Shown: positions 1-12,090 of the stretch, one piece after another
How positions within the stretch are numbered: the first letter of the stretch is position 1
Layout: each line of letters begins with the position of its first letter
Assembly (NCBI RefSeq): GCF_019578655.1
Contig: NC_063264.1
Location: 8,349,213 to 8,413,212 of the forward strand
Reading direction: 5' to 3'
Length of the DNA stretch: 64,000 bases
Origin: Ricinus communis
Lineage: Eukaryota; Streptophyta; Magnoliopsida; Malpighiales; Euphorbiaceae
Program-made: the position numbers and the translations under genes
Notes under the pieces: model-generated
The model's input: the letters and a program-made list of their open reading frames with translations, nothing else
Databases searched by the model: none
Told to the model about the DNA's origin: nothing

Positions 1-460
1 TATAATTTAGTGTGTAAAATTAAAAATTACTAACATTTGAGTGAGTGAAACCAATAATTATATATAAAAAAGATATGGTATAGACAAATCAAATTCTATT
101 ATATTTTCATTAGTAAAATACAATATTTATATGGAGGAGCGTAAACCTTATATTTAACTAATAAAAATTATAAAGATAGATAAAAATATATAAAATATTA
201 TCATAAGTAGAAGTATTAGTAAATAACATTACAGTCAAAATTATCATTCTCAATGATAGCTGATTTTATTTTAAATGTCTGTAGTGATGGATTGAAGAAG
301 ACAAGGTGTTGCTCAAAGTTGGATAAAAATTTCTTTAAAAAAATTGATGAATATATAAATAAAAATGATGGTGATAGTGAGGACAATTGCATTACTCTAT
401 TAAATAATATATATATTTTAAAGATTTTTTTATCATTTTATTTTTTTAATTTACTAAATA

Positions 461-602
461 GGTAAAATATATAAATGGTACTTTAATTATAGCTATTGTA
501 TTCATTTGGTACCTCAACTCAATAATCACCAAAAAATGGTATCCAAATAACCAAATGAATATAAGTGACATAGTTGTGGTATCACTTATGCTTTTTATCC
601 CT
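461..602. repeat. Short MULE-type MITE, degraded
   Basis: The left end begins GGTAAAATATATAAATGG and the right end, read in reverse, begins GGGATAAAAAGCATAAGTG. Both then share the word ATTCATTTGG about 30-40 bases in. The same terminal sequence bounds the much better preserved element at 41731-42223, so the two belong to one family. Flanking bases (TACTAAATA and TATTAAACT) resemble a decayed 9 bp target duplication but do not match fully. It is almost all terminal inverted repeat, so it could fold into a hairpin. Confidence 0.55.
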
Positions 603-779
603 ATTAAACTAATAATGTATGTTTTAAGGTTATTGACCTCCTATATATACTTAATTGTAAATATTTACTAAGTTCACACACTAAATTGGAAGTTTTAAAA
701 GTTTAAATACTTAATTGTTAAATATTAATAAATTCTATACTATCATTATAATTATCTAGCATTATTTTTTATATAGGTG

Positions 780-925
780 ACAATTTAATAAGTGAAACAG
801 GAAAAATGGCTAAGATGATTTCTATGCTAAAATCTAACAATGTGGGACTAAGATAATCATCTTAGCCATTTTTCCTGTTTCTATGATTAAGCGTTAATAA
901 TTTCCTGTTTCACTTATTAAATTGT
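780..925. repeat. Asymmetric long inverted repeat
   Basis: A 40-base left arm (780-819) is complementary to sequence on the right, but the right side is split. Its inner part (856-881) pairs with the loop-proximal 26 bases of the arm, and its outer part (902-925) pairs with the outer 24 bases. The 20-base spacer between them lies across a repeated CCTGTTTC word. The simplest reading is a hairpin-type MITE or fold-back whose right arm carries a small internal duplication plus insertion. Confidence 0.7.
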
Positions 926-2776
926 AACTAACCATTTTTATAATTATTTCTATAGAAAACTATGTCAGTTTTTTAGAAAAATTTTCAAATAAAAATAAAA
1001 AAAATAGAACTTTGTGTTTATTTGTGCTATTTTTCTAAAATAAAAATAGAAAATAGTTTTTCATGTTCTTAAAATTGTAACTACACTTTGGAAAACTTTA
1101 GAAAATAAATTTAACATGTTTTCTATATTTTTCTTCATATAAAAAGTCACTTGTTTTCAAATGAGAATAAGGAATTTTCACTTTGTTTATTATAAGTTTA
1201 TCTTTTATACTTAAAATATTAACCAAATAGAAAATCAAAAGTTTTTATATAATAGCAAGTAAATATATTTTACGAATTTTACAAATCTTCCATAAAAATG
1301 AAAAGTTATTATTTTCTTAAAAATTAGAAATGAAAACAGAAAAAAAAAAACTCTACATAGTAAACAAACCCTAATTTTTTCAAACAATAATAGTTTGTTT
1401 AAAAATTTAAAAATTAATCTATTAAATCAAAAGAGAAATAATTATAATTTTAATGTCCAAATTTATCAAGAAGTGACAGTGTAGCGACATGTAAAAGAAT
1501 AACAAAATGGTGATTTTTAGGTTTTCATTAAATTCTTATAGACATGGATGAGAAAGTAAAAGTTATTAAACATATCAAAAACTAAATTAAATTAATTAGT
1601 AATATAGTTTTAGAGTAAATTTTGTCTTATATATATATATTTTTGGAACCTTTTTCTCTGAGCTCTCTTTCTCTTTCATGTTTTTAAAATCTCTCATTTT
1701 TTTTTTCTAATATTCTTTTTGTAAGGAAAAGACTACGTCAGTAATGGTAATCTTGCTAATGTTAGAAGCATTGTGCAGAGAGCGTCATGTAGAAATCCAA
1801 TAATTCAAATCCCTCATCCCCAATTTAATAATTTTAATTCTTAATTCTCAATTTACGAATCTTAATTTTTTATTGCACTATAAAATTCTAATAACTTTGT
1901 AAATATATGTTCATATATGATAGACAAGTTTGTCATTTTATTATTTTTACAATATATCATTATCACATGTCTCTTATTTTCTACCTTATTTAATAAAAAA
2001 AATTCAAGTCGATTTTTATAATGTGTGACCTGTTAAAACACCTTTTTATTATTTTCTTATTGGTTGCCGCATTGAATTATTAGTTTTTAAAATTTAACCA
2101 CTCGATTATCATTTTTTGACAAATTTAGACATCAAAAATATAATTATCCCAATCAAAAATTATAAGCTTACATTTTTAATAGTAAAATTACTAAAATAGT
2201 ATTTGAACCCGCTAAAAATATTAAATATATTGACTCATTTTTTCTTTTTTTTTCTTTTTCTTTTTATCAATTTTCAACACTATTTTTTAAGCTTTTGTTT
2301 GTTTATCAAGAGATTTAAAAATTAAGAAAAAAGTTTTCACATGCATTTAAATAAAATATTTAAAAATATTAAATAAAATTTTATTTTTTATCTTTGCATT
2401 TATAAAAAACAAAATATATTATTTTACCTCAAAATAATAACAAGAGAGAGAAAAATGTAATAATTTATTTAAAAATAATTTATAGAAATAAAAAACATTG
2501 ATTGAATTTTTTTACAAAATAATAAAAATTTAAAATTTAAAATTAATCCAATATTTTTACTTTTTTAGTATTAAATTTTTTTTAAGGAAAAATAGAAAGA
2601 AAATAAAAAGAATAAGAAAAGAAAGGAAGAAAATAGAAAAAACTGTATGTAATTCTGAGTTACGTAATAATAAGTAAGGATACTTATGTAAATTCATATG
2701 TAAAATGAATTAAATTATTAATTTAACCTATAAAACTTGTAATAGACACCATAATATATACAAAATAGTAGGTTCA

Positions 2777-5209
2777 TGTAATACCCGAAATTTTTATTTA
2801 ATAATAGTAATATTAATAATAATTAATAAATTAATTTTTATTTAAATTAATGTTAGCTTTATATTTTTATTCGGTTCAATTGGAATGATTTAAATATAAT
2901 TCTGAATTTTAATATTTGACAATTAAATGAGTTATTTTTCTATACCAATTATATTTTTGGTCATTCCAAATTTTTCCCCAAATGTATATATATATATATA
3001 TATAAAATTATAAATTGGAAGAATTTGTAAATGATATTTTTATAAAAGAAATTTCTTAGGGAAATTGGTGTTTTAATTAGCTAGTGGTATTTAATTTAAG
3101 TTGGAAAATATTTAGCAAATTGGTTATTTAATTTAATTTTGTGTTAGGACTAATTTGAAAATTTATTTTAAAATAAGGATTAAAAGTAAAATTGTATTAT
3201 TATGGGGGTTTAATGAAAATTTGTAAATTTGGTATTTTGTAAATAAATATGTCGGCAGGGGTATATATGTAATTGTATATTTTTAATAATTCTAATTTGG
3301 CCCAAATTAAATAGTTAGGGGCTTAATTGAAAGGCTAAAGAAAAGTTTAGGGGTTATTTGAAAATTTTGCAGGATGAAATTGCAGTAATTTAAAAAGTTG
3401 AGGGACCAAAAGGTAAGAAAGAAAACTTCAGAGGCTAAATGTTGATATTGAAAGAAAGAAAAGAGAAGAGATGTCGGGGAGAGAGAGGGAGGAAGCCGGA
3501 GAAGGAGAAGAAGGGAGTCAGGCCGACCACCGGGAGTGTGGCGGCGTGGAAGGGCGAAAGCGAGGAAGAGGGAGCGACTTCCAGGCGCTTTTCCGGCGGC
3601 CTTGTCGGCTGATCTCGGTGGCGATCGGCTCCTCTCGACGAGGGCTCTCTTTTGGCACTAGTGGCGACGCCTGTAGTGGCCGGAGACGAAAGATCCGGCA
3701 AAGTGAAATTAGGGGGGCAACCGACGTTTTTTAGCTTTTTCGGCGAGCTCCGACGAGCTATGGACGATCGGAGGGCGTATCCGGACTCTCCTCAGCTCAA
3801 GCTTCGCAATGGCACCAGTTTCGTGGCGATCGGGCTTCGTTTGCAAATCGACAGCCGAGATCGTCCGTAAATCTCTCCGGATGATCGGGGATTGGATCAG
3901 AAAATCGGAAGCTGGGATCATCATCAGCGTGTTGTTTCGAGTCCGATGGTGTGTTCGGATCGTTGATCGGACTCCGGCGGCTGGAGGCGAGTCAACCGAG
4001 CAATCAGGCGTCTCGATGATCTGTCTGTTCGGTTTGCTCCAACCGAGGCACCGAAGCAGAGCTAGGAAGTCGCTAAAGCTGTGAGTTAAAGTCATATATT
4101 GATTATGCACGTGTCATGCATAAATTTTTGATTTGCAATTATTCATTTGTATCATGCTTTTGATTACTATTTATATATATATAACATTTTCTTTATCATT
4201 GATTTTATTATTGCATGATGACACAGGATGGGACGGCAGTAGAACACATTTGGTTGATGAGTGTATTAATATAGGTCCGAGAGTGATGGGAAAGGGTAAA
4301 TAGGTAAATTTGAAAAGTAAAGATGAGGACTTGCCCTGATCGAGCTTGCTCTATAGGCTTAGTAGAATGTGTTTGCCGGAGGTAAGGTCCCTGATCGAGC
4401 TTGCTCTTTGGGCGCCGGCTTAGTTGGAAATCAAGTGTTCAGGCTGGAGGTAAGGTCCCTGATCGAGCTTGCTCTGTGGGCGCCAGACCTGTTGGATTAA
4501 AAGAGCCGAAAGGCTAAGACAAGTGACTAGACTAGAGGTAAGGTCCCTAATCGAGCTTCACTCTCTAGACGCTACTCCTATTGGAATGAGATTAATCGGG
4601 ATGTTAGAGTTGAGATTAGTCGAAATGTCAGTATGGATATTGATCAAGATGTTTCTGTGGGGATTAGGGTTCTACTGAAGTACTCCGTCCCATTGTGTGT
4701 GAAATTATTTTGTTTAAGCATAGCATGACACGTATGTTTTACATGATTTAATGGTTATTTCAAATTAAATGAATGTGTGATCGAAGTATATGCAACTGTT
4801 TTTTGGATATATGATTTTAATTCACTCTCGAGACTGACAGTCTCAACTTTACTGTTTTTTTTAGATCCATGACTATTAGTCTTTCCGCAATTCTTATCTA
4901 GTAACCCGACTCCTTCATCATCGGGTGGTGTATTTGATTTGGTATGTTAATTTGTAAAAATCTTAGATTCTCCGCAGTAGTAATAGTAGATATACCAGTT
5001 GAAATTTTCTGCAGTTTCAGGTCTCGCCTAATTCTTCTGGTAGACCGAATTAATTATATAAAATTTAACTATTAAGATAATTGTGGCATCAGTAATATGA
5101 TATGAGATTTAATTGAGTTAGTGACTGTCAGGCTTACTACGGGATTCGGTCGCCTTACGCCTACCTATTCCCTAATGCCGGTCACGGGCCCACAGATGGT
5201 GTCGTGACA
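2777..5209 (+). mobile_element. Solo LTR, family 1 (2.4 kb)
   Basis: The element begins TGTAATACCCGAAATT and ends GGTGTCGTGACA, the TG...CA termini of an LTR. It is flanked on both sides by GTTCA (2772-2776 and 5210-5214), a perfect 5 bp target duplication. Only one LTR and no internal region lies between the duplications, so this is a solo LTR left by recombination between two LTRs. It contains a GC-rich island (about 3470-4080) with overlapping open frames on both strands and a tandem array at 4326-4580. Copies with the same ends lie at 15362-18180 and 59214-61278. Length suggests a Ty3/gypsy element, but no coding domain confirms this. Confidence 0.88.
4326..4580 (+). repeat. Internal tandem array of the solo LTR (about 4 units)
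   Basis: Four units of roughly 55-90 bases share the core AAGGTCCCTGATCGAGC followed by TTGCTCT and, in most, a GGGCGCC word. The core contains the dyad GAGC-TT-GCTC. Equivalent arrays sit at the same relative place in the other two solo LTRs. Function unknown; a binding-site cluster is one possibility. Confidence 0.75.
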
Positions 5210-5214
5210 GTTCA

Positions 5215-6977
5215 TATATTAAATTAAACAAAAAATATATATTATACATTAAAATAGAAAAAAAATTTAAAAGTTAAAATACTAAATTTATAATTCTCTA
5301 TTTTTAATTTCAAGTCAATGCAAAGTATAAAATAATATCAACCAGGTGAGCATGCTTGGATTACAGAAAAGCTGAGTGTTGGTTTCTCTTTTTTTTTTTA
5401 AATTAAAATTGGATTCAATTTTTTAAAATTAAAATTGAATTAAGTATTTGATTAATAAAAAAATTATTTTTTAATAATAATTTTTCGATTAACCAAAAAT
5501 ACTAGAAAATATAAAAAGAGAAGGAGAATTTAGGTTTGACTCTTGGGCTTTTACTTAAATAATGAAAATTTTTAAAATTTATTTATAAGAAAATGATTTT
5601 TTTGAAGAATATATATAAAATGTCAATATTTAAAAACTAAAAATTATATAAAAATAATTTTGAAAATTATATAAAATTAATTTTGAAATTATACTTAATT
5701 GAAATATATATTAAATATTAATATATAAAATATAATTGGTCTGCTTGATCAGTTAATAAAATGTTTAAAATTAAAATTAAAATGAAACCGGTCGACTCAG
5801 TAATCAATTTTCTACTCTGATTCGTTGTTGTTCACCCTTGTATCTCATACTTTCAAGTTCGGTCTAGATATCGCATGTTCGTCAAAATCACTGACGCACA
5901 TTATTTTTGAAAATAATTTATGTATCATTAAATTCATATTGAATGTTTATTAATTTATGTTAATTAAATCCGTACTTAATGATCATTATTTAAACGTTAA
6001 CTGTCTATTGCTTGGTAAATATATTTGTTAAAAAAGTGTTTGTACCACATTATAAATATTTGTAATATAACTTTAGTTTGACAATTTTTATGCTTACTAA
6101 CTGTAAGGAGGATTCACTTTAGGTCTATGTTTTATATGTCTATTTGTATCAATTAATGAAAATAATATTTTATTAATGATGAATATCCATTAATATACTA
6201 ACGAATATTATGCTTGTGAATGATGAATATTTATGTTAATAACAAAAATGTTGCAATAGCCATCACAAAAATAATAAATATGAATCGACATAATTTTTAT
6301 ATGAAAATAATTTTTCATAATGACATGAGGAACATATATAATGTTATAACTACTAAATTGATAAAGATAAATTAATGAACATGTATATCATAAATAAAGA
6401 TTATTCTTGGTTAAAACAATCAACATCTAACAATTGATAGAATAAAAGTAAACATTGTTATGCTAAATAATAATATTATGCTTATGAATGATGAATACTG
6501 ATATCTATCATAAAAATGTAACACTTTTGGTTATGGAATCATGAATTACATATGGATAAAAATTTAAATTTATTAAATGTGTACAAAATTAATTTCATTC
6601 ACTAATAATGAAACTTTTTAGTATACGAAGACTTTCTAATATTATATTATATTAGTTTTCTAATATTATATTATATTAGTTTTAAAAATAATTTATTTTA
6701 TTATTTGTCAAAAGTATATCAATTTTTAATTACCCTAGAGTATGCCAATTAAAAAACTTAAATAAAATATGTTAGCAATTATATTAAATTTTATATTTTA
6801 TTTATATATAATATAAACTTTCAAAAATATATAAAATAATTTATTTATTATGTGATTTTCAAACATTATATTAATCTTTATAATTTATTTTATCAATTTT
6901 AAAATATTATATTAATCTTTATAATTAGTTTTATCAATAATTGTTTCTTTAAAAAAAATAGGCTAATAAAAACAGAA
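5215..6977. other. AT-rich intergenic DNA, no gene seen
   Basis: Low-complexity A/T-rich sequence. A phrase around ATTATGCTT(G/A)TGAATGATGAATA is repeated near 6208 and 6472, suggesting an old local duplication. No exon, RNA gene or mobile-element domain could be recognised. Confidence 0.5.
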
Positions 6978-7724
6978 GAGGTAATTACTATATACCCTTG
7001 TGCTTTTTCATATTACACTACTTAATGCCTAACATTTAAAATTATAATTTTTCATTTTTTAATTTTAAGATTTTTATACCAAAAACTCTTTGGTCAAAAT
7101 TTAAACAATAATTAACTATATTTGGTTCTATACTATTTGCCTCCTAGTTTTCGGTATAATATATAAATTGTTTTCTATATTTTATTTATTGCAATAAAAT
7201 CTCTTTATATTTGAAAAATTAATATAATTAAAGAACTAAATTGATAAAAAAAATAATCTCTAAACTTCTTATCAAAATTATAATTTTAGTGTACAAAACT
7301 AATAAGAATAATAATTTATATTTTATTTTAATAATTTCAAGTTAAATATTTTTAATTTTGATAAATATAAGTACTTTAGAATATTTAAATTTTATTAGAA
7401 TTTAATTTTATTAAATATTAGAGTGATTAAAGAAGACTAATTAATTATTTTTATACAATTATTAAATTTAATTTTTATACAAAAATTAAATAAGAGAATT
7501 CTAGTATAATAAATAAACTATAAGGAGAAATTTATACATTATACTAAATTTTAAAAATAAATAATATAAAACTAAATCTAGTTAACGGTTGTTAATAGAA
7601 ATTATAAGGAAATGAACTTTTAGTATAAAATTATAAAATAGATTAACAAAAAAATATAATATTTAAATATTAAAAATAATTGATATAGTATAAAAATATA
7701 TAGGTGATAAATAGTAATTATTCC
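6978..7724. repeat. MITE-like inverted-repeat element, older copy
   Basis: The left end reads GAGGTAATTACTATATACCC and the right end, reversed, GGAATAATTACTATTTATCA. Both ends run on with related words (for example TTTTATACTAxAAA and a purine-rich segment), as in the better copy at 23080-23843. The target duplication is not clear and the interior is A/T-rich with no coding capacity. Confidence 0.55.
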
Positions 7725-8176
7725 AAAAATAACAGGACAATGTCACCACGTGTATCCTGTGGCACCTGGACAACAGTAGTCGGGAACCACCTAATAATTT
7801 ACGAAGTTGTAGGTAGACAGACCAATGACTTTAATGGGCCAAATTGAAGTCAAACATTAATAATACATACTAGTTAGAGCCAGTACCTTTCAACACCGGA
7901 AAAGCAAATATCATCTACATTTGGATCTGGGCCCTCTATGCGTTTGAGGAAACGGGTTTGGCTCAAAATCTGTATATCCATAAGAAATTTAAAAAAATAA
8001 AAGAAATATCTTAAAATTAATAAAAAAAATATTATTTTAACTGTATAATTTTTTTAAAAATACTGTTTCTAAATTTTTTAAATTTGATATATATTATTAA
8101 AATTTTTAAAATATTATTCTTAAAATTAATTTTTAATTATATATAAAATTTAATTCTACAAATATAATGGATACTA

Positions 8177-8485
8177 CTATTAAGAAAAAAAGGAATGGGG
8201 TAAAGGAAAAAAGGAAGAAGAAGAGTAGGTGTGGAAAGGAGAGAAGAGTAAAATATTAATTTAGTGTAAAGGATGGTGCAGAAAAGAAGAGCATGCCAAA
8301 TTATTATTATTATTATTATTTTAAGTAGGTAAATAAAACAAATTTAATAAATTTTTATAGTAAAACAAAAAGAAGAAGAAGAGCTGATGTAGAATGGACA
8401 GAAGAGTAGAATAGTAATAGCAATACATTAATTTAGTGTAGAGGAATAGTGTAAATTATTACTATTATTTCTCTAAGTAGGAAAA
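8177..8485. repeat. Imperfect tandem repeat, purine-rich, two copies
   Basis: Two adjacent segments (about 8200-8330 and 8370-8485) share, in the same order, a GAAGAAGAAGAG run, a GGA-AGAAGAGTA-AATA phrase, ATTAATTTAGTGTA, an AAATTATTA run and an AAGTAGG(T/A)AAA end. The first copy contains a short ATT trinucleotide run. Confidence 0.55.
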
Positions 8486-9499
8486 TTCAAAAATTATAAT
8501 TTTGAGGAATTTGACAAATAGAGAGTTCTATAATTTGAGATCTATAATATGCATGTCTAATATGTTTGACTTAGAATAAGAAAACATTATAATTAATATA
8601 TTAATTAAATTCATTTAAACTAGTATTAAAATATAACACTAAAACTAATTCTTATTTGCCATTGGAAACTAAATATGTTATTTTGAGAATAGGAATTATT
8701 GTCTAATTAGAAAATTTGTAATGTATTACTCAATAATAATTGAAAAATAATTAAAAAGTTTTAAAGAAAAGATTCTTATTTTAACAATTTAATCTAAAAA
8801 TTTAAAATATAACGAGTCACATACAAATATAATTAAACTATGGATTTTAAAATATCATATAATAATGAAGATCTAATTTTTTTTTTAAAAATTAAATAGT
8901 TAATAATTATTATGACATAATTGTTATCTTGAGATATTGAAATGAAATACTATTTTATTTTAAGTAAGTAATTAATATTTATTAGGTGAATAATAACAAG
9001 TCTCTTTATGAAAACTATTTATCTTATTATTTAAATAAAAAGTCATTAGTTATGTGGGGCACTAAAAGAAATTAAATTAAAACCTATGAAAAAAAATACA
9101 CAATCACTAAACTATAGTGATGTTGATAAAATTGAATTAAATTCATTAATTATTTAAAATTTAATTATAAAAATTATAATTAAAAAAAAGAATAAGAAAA
9201 ACTAAACATGGTTATAAACTAATAATATTGATAAAAAAATAAATTGAATATTGATAAAAAAATAAAATTCAATTTATTGTGATTTTAGAGGTATGCCCAA
9301 AAGAAATTTAAAATATCATGATTATAAATGAGGATCTTAAGTATATTTTTGCACTCTATAAGTTCTATTTTATGTGTATGTTTTCTTTCAAAAATTATAA
9401 ATTATGCTGGTTTTTAATGTTAATAATATTTTTAAATTTAAATTTAATAATTATTTTATTTTAGCTATTTAAATAATAATAAATTTAATATGTTACAAT

Positions 9500-9542
9500 T
9501 CATGTGCAATGCACGTACATAAAAAAAAAAAAAAGAAACTAG
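9500..9542 (+). mobile_element. Helitron 3' terminus
   Basis: A small palindrome, GTGCAATGCAC with flanking partly paired bases, is followed after an A-rich spacer by CTAG and then T. This is the hairpin-plus-CTRR|T structure that ends plant Helitrons. No 5' TC end or Rep/helicase coding sequence was identified upstream, so only the terminus is annotated. The similar structure at 24745-24772 supports the reading. Confidence 0.5.
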
Positions 9543-10719
9543 TATATATAAGAGTATAAAGAGGAGTGAAAATGATTAAAATATTTTTTACATTAATCAG
9601 TAGTTAATATAATACTAATCTAATTCTGTTATAATTTTATATGTAGTTAATTTAATTTAATATATTTCTAATTCTAATATAATTTATTAGTAATTAATCT
9701 AATTCAATTTTAATTCTATGATAATTTCATTTACATTTCTAATCCTACAAGTAAATGATGAATTATTATATCACATTATAAATACTTATTCAATGGTTTA
9801 GATAGCTTCATATAAAATTTTCATAAAAATTAAAAACAAGATATTAAGAAAAGATTAAATATTTTTAATTTCACTTTATTGATATTTTAGTTCATGTCTT
9901 CATTATCATAATATTTTATTAATAAAATTATTATAAATAAATTACTTCGAGTAATCAATGTATAAACTGAATATACTAAATTAATTAAAATGTCCGTATA
10001 TATTAAATTAAGTTTTATTATGATGTCAATATAAACTGAATATCTTTTTATACTCATTTAAATTGAATATTGTGTACATTAAAATTCAGAGATAATTTGA
10101 ATTGAATGAATTCATTCTAACTTTGTCATCAATGAATTTAAAGCAACATGGCAAACGACACAAAAGAAAATATTATTTACTGTTTACTTTTTTATTAATC
10201 TTTTGTTCTTTTATTATAAAAGTTTAAAATTCATCTCTTTCTTTATATTCTTTTACTATTTTTTCTTGTAAAATAAGAGTAAACTATTTTTATTTATTTA
10301 CAATTATATACTACTAGAAGTATAATATTATTAAGACTAACACATCAACTTCTACTAAACAATAAAGGAATATTTATAAAATAATTGAAACTATTTAATA
10401 AATACTATATTATATACAATTTTATTAAATATTTTTATATTATAATTTATATAATAATAATAATAATAATTTATGCGAGTAAAACTAGAATATATATCAT
10501 AATTTGTGTGAGATGGTATATATGGAACTTAGCAGGCAAGATTAACTTGTCAAAAAATTTACACCATTAAAACTAGATCCCACTATTACCAATGAGCTAA
10601 GCTCGGTGGTATCACGGTATTGGCTTTGTTTTTATGAATTTGAACTGTTTAAAGCTTAGATTTCAGACCAACTGAAGTGTTTAAAGCTTCCCTCAAAGGA
10701 AAAAAGAAACAGTACTTAC

Positions 10720-12090
10720 AGCATTCTTAAATGCGATAAAAGCATTTTCTGGAAGAAAGGCAAATGTAGTTCCACTATCCAATATAGTTCCATGGCTTCT
10801 GTTAAAGATTGTTGGATTCAACTCCAGTGGTTTTCCAGCTACTTGTATTTCCATCAGCTCAACATTGTAATTTTGACTGTTCAATCCCAATAACTTGGAT
10901 TAAATTCCTGAGATGCATAATAAGACATACTTGAAAAATTGAAAAAAATAATCAATTGCAACCCCACCTTCGCCCAGGGTTTGAGTAGGTGAAAAACATA
11001 TCAGAGGGAGGAGGAGAAAAGCTACCAAGAATTATATGACCTCCACCCTCCATCCCACCATAACATAACGAAAATGAATCACTAATTACACCCTTGTCAA
11101 CAAGTTGATCCACAATGGTTGATCTGCCTCGACCCAGACCGATTATGCCATCGGCACGTAGGCTGTAAAGACTACCAATTGCATCAAGTTCACAGCCGAA
11201 AACCAATCGCTGAGGTGCAAACTCGCTTTCATTTCCAAAAGAAATTATATCCTCAGCAAGGACGCCCCTGCTATAGCTTCCATCACCGTAGTGCATCTTA
11301 TAACTACATTGTGATCTCAAATAATCACAGTCACAACTAGGGTGGCAATTTACTGGCTGATAGGTGCTTGATGACTCTGTTTGGAACGCCGGATCCTGCA
11401 TAAATCGATGAAAGGCATCTATTAATGACAATGTTATTCCTAGGAAACTTATGATTTTAATGAGCTTGAAATAAAATTAAGAGACGATGAACCATCGAAT
11501 CTGTAACTTTGGCTTAGCAGTGCCAGAGTCCTCCAGCTGCAAGGATAAAGTCTGAACCCTGATAATGACCAATTAATTGGGAAAAAATAAAAAGGCCTGG
11601 TGACGCCTAAAACTGTCAACAATCTCATAACTTTCTGCCCATTTGTACTGTGAAAACATTATCTAGGACAAAAGCATACCTCATGTTTGCCGCAGTACTC
11701 TTCACTTCCGCAACATGGAACAAAAGTCATATTACTACCGGTATCCACAACAAGTGTGAACTCCTGCGGAGGTGTGCCAATATATAGCTTCGTCGCATAG
11801 TAACTGCAGAAATCAACAATGCTATAAGTATAATTTAACTCAAGAACCCGACAGATAAAAGTGTACGTGTTTATACAAATAGAATATTGGTACCCATAAG
11901 AGAGGATGTCACCGTAGAGGGGCATGCGAGCATTGGGGTGCAGGTGGTTATAATTAGCCAGGGAAACCAAACCATTGTAAGGTAGTAACACAATTAAGGA
12001 ATGGTAGATGATGAGAAACAGTGAAAGAGCATTCATTCTGGAAAAGAAAGTTACAGAAGAAGAGTACGCTTCTTCTCTTGTTGAAGACAC
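10720..12090 (-). CDS. A1-family aspartic protease, first four exons only (3'-truncated gene)
   Basis: Four exons on the minus strand: 12090-11894, 11803-11680, 11395-10968 and 10876-10720. All introns are GT-AG, and the joined reading frame is open for 302 codons. The start gives a hydrophobic signal or anchor segment at residues 19-45. Residues 66-88 carry YIGTPPQ and the first catalytic DTG (86-88); the second catalytic DSG is at 283-285, next to TTFAFLP. Cysteine-rich insertions and the motif HADGIIGLGRG-like ADGIIGLGRG match pepsin-like (A1B) plant proteases, closest in my memory to the Arabidopsis At3g50050 type, which is about 600 residues with a C-terminal membrane anchor. Exon 4 ends with a good GTAAGT donor, but no following exon is visible, so the C-terminal half is missing. 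Either the gene is truncated by insertion or deletion, or a very long intron carries the rest beyond the window. Probably secretory or membrane if ever made. Confidence 0.85.

Larger units (their letters stand above)
1..2776. other. AT-rich intergenic DNA, no gene seen
   Basis: Apart from the two small repeats listed separately (461-602 and 780-925) this stretch is low-complexity A/T-rich DNA with homopolymer runs. The only longer open frame (253-465) is lysine/isoleucine/asparagine-rich, has no recognisable domain and is what chance gives in such composition. I see no exon-like GC rise, RNA gene or promoter that I could defend. Confidence 0.6.
7725..10719. other. Intergenic DNA; GC-richer patch at 7730-7980
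   Basis: The first 250 bases are less A/T-rich than their surroundings and contain a G-box core CACGTG at 7747-7752, resembling a promoter fragment, but no coding sequence follows on either strand. Further on are a purine-rich direct repeat (8177-8485) and a Helitron end (about 9500-9542). The rest is low-complexity. I looked here for the missing 3' exons of the aspartic protease at 10720-12090 and did not find them. Confidence 0.5.

Noticed and set aside
253..465. 70-codon open frame near the left edge
   Set aside because: Low-complexity Lys/Ile/Asn composition expected from A/T-rich DNA; no domain, promoter or conservation cue.
3435..4110. Several overlapping open frames on both strands in the first solo LTR
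   Set aside because: They lie inside the LTR's GC-rich island, overlap on both strands, and have no recognisable domain; treated as an LTR feature, not genes.
10385..10570. 61-codon hydrophobic open frame
   Set aside because: Isoleucine/tyrosine-rich product of A/T repeats; not the missing exon of the nearby protease.
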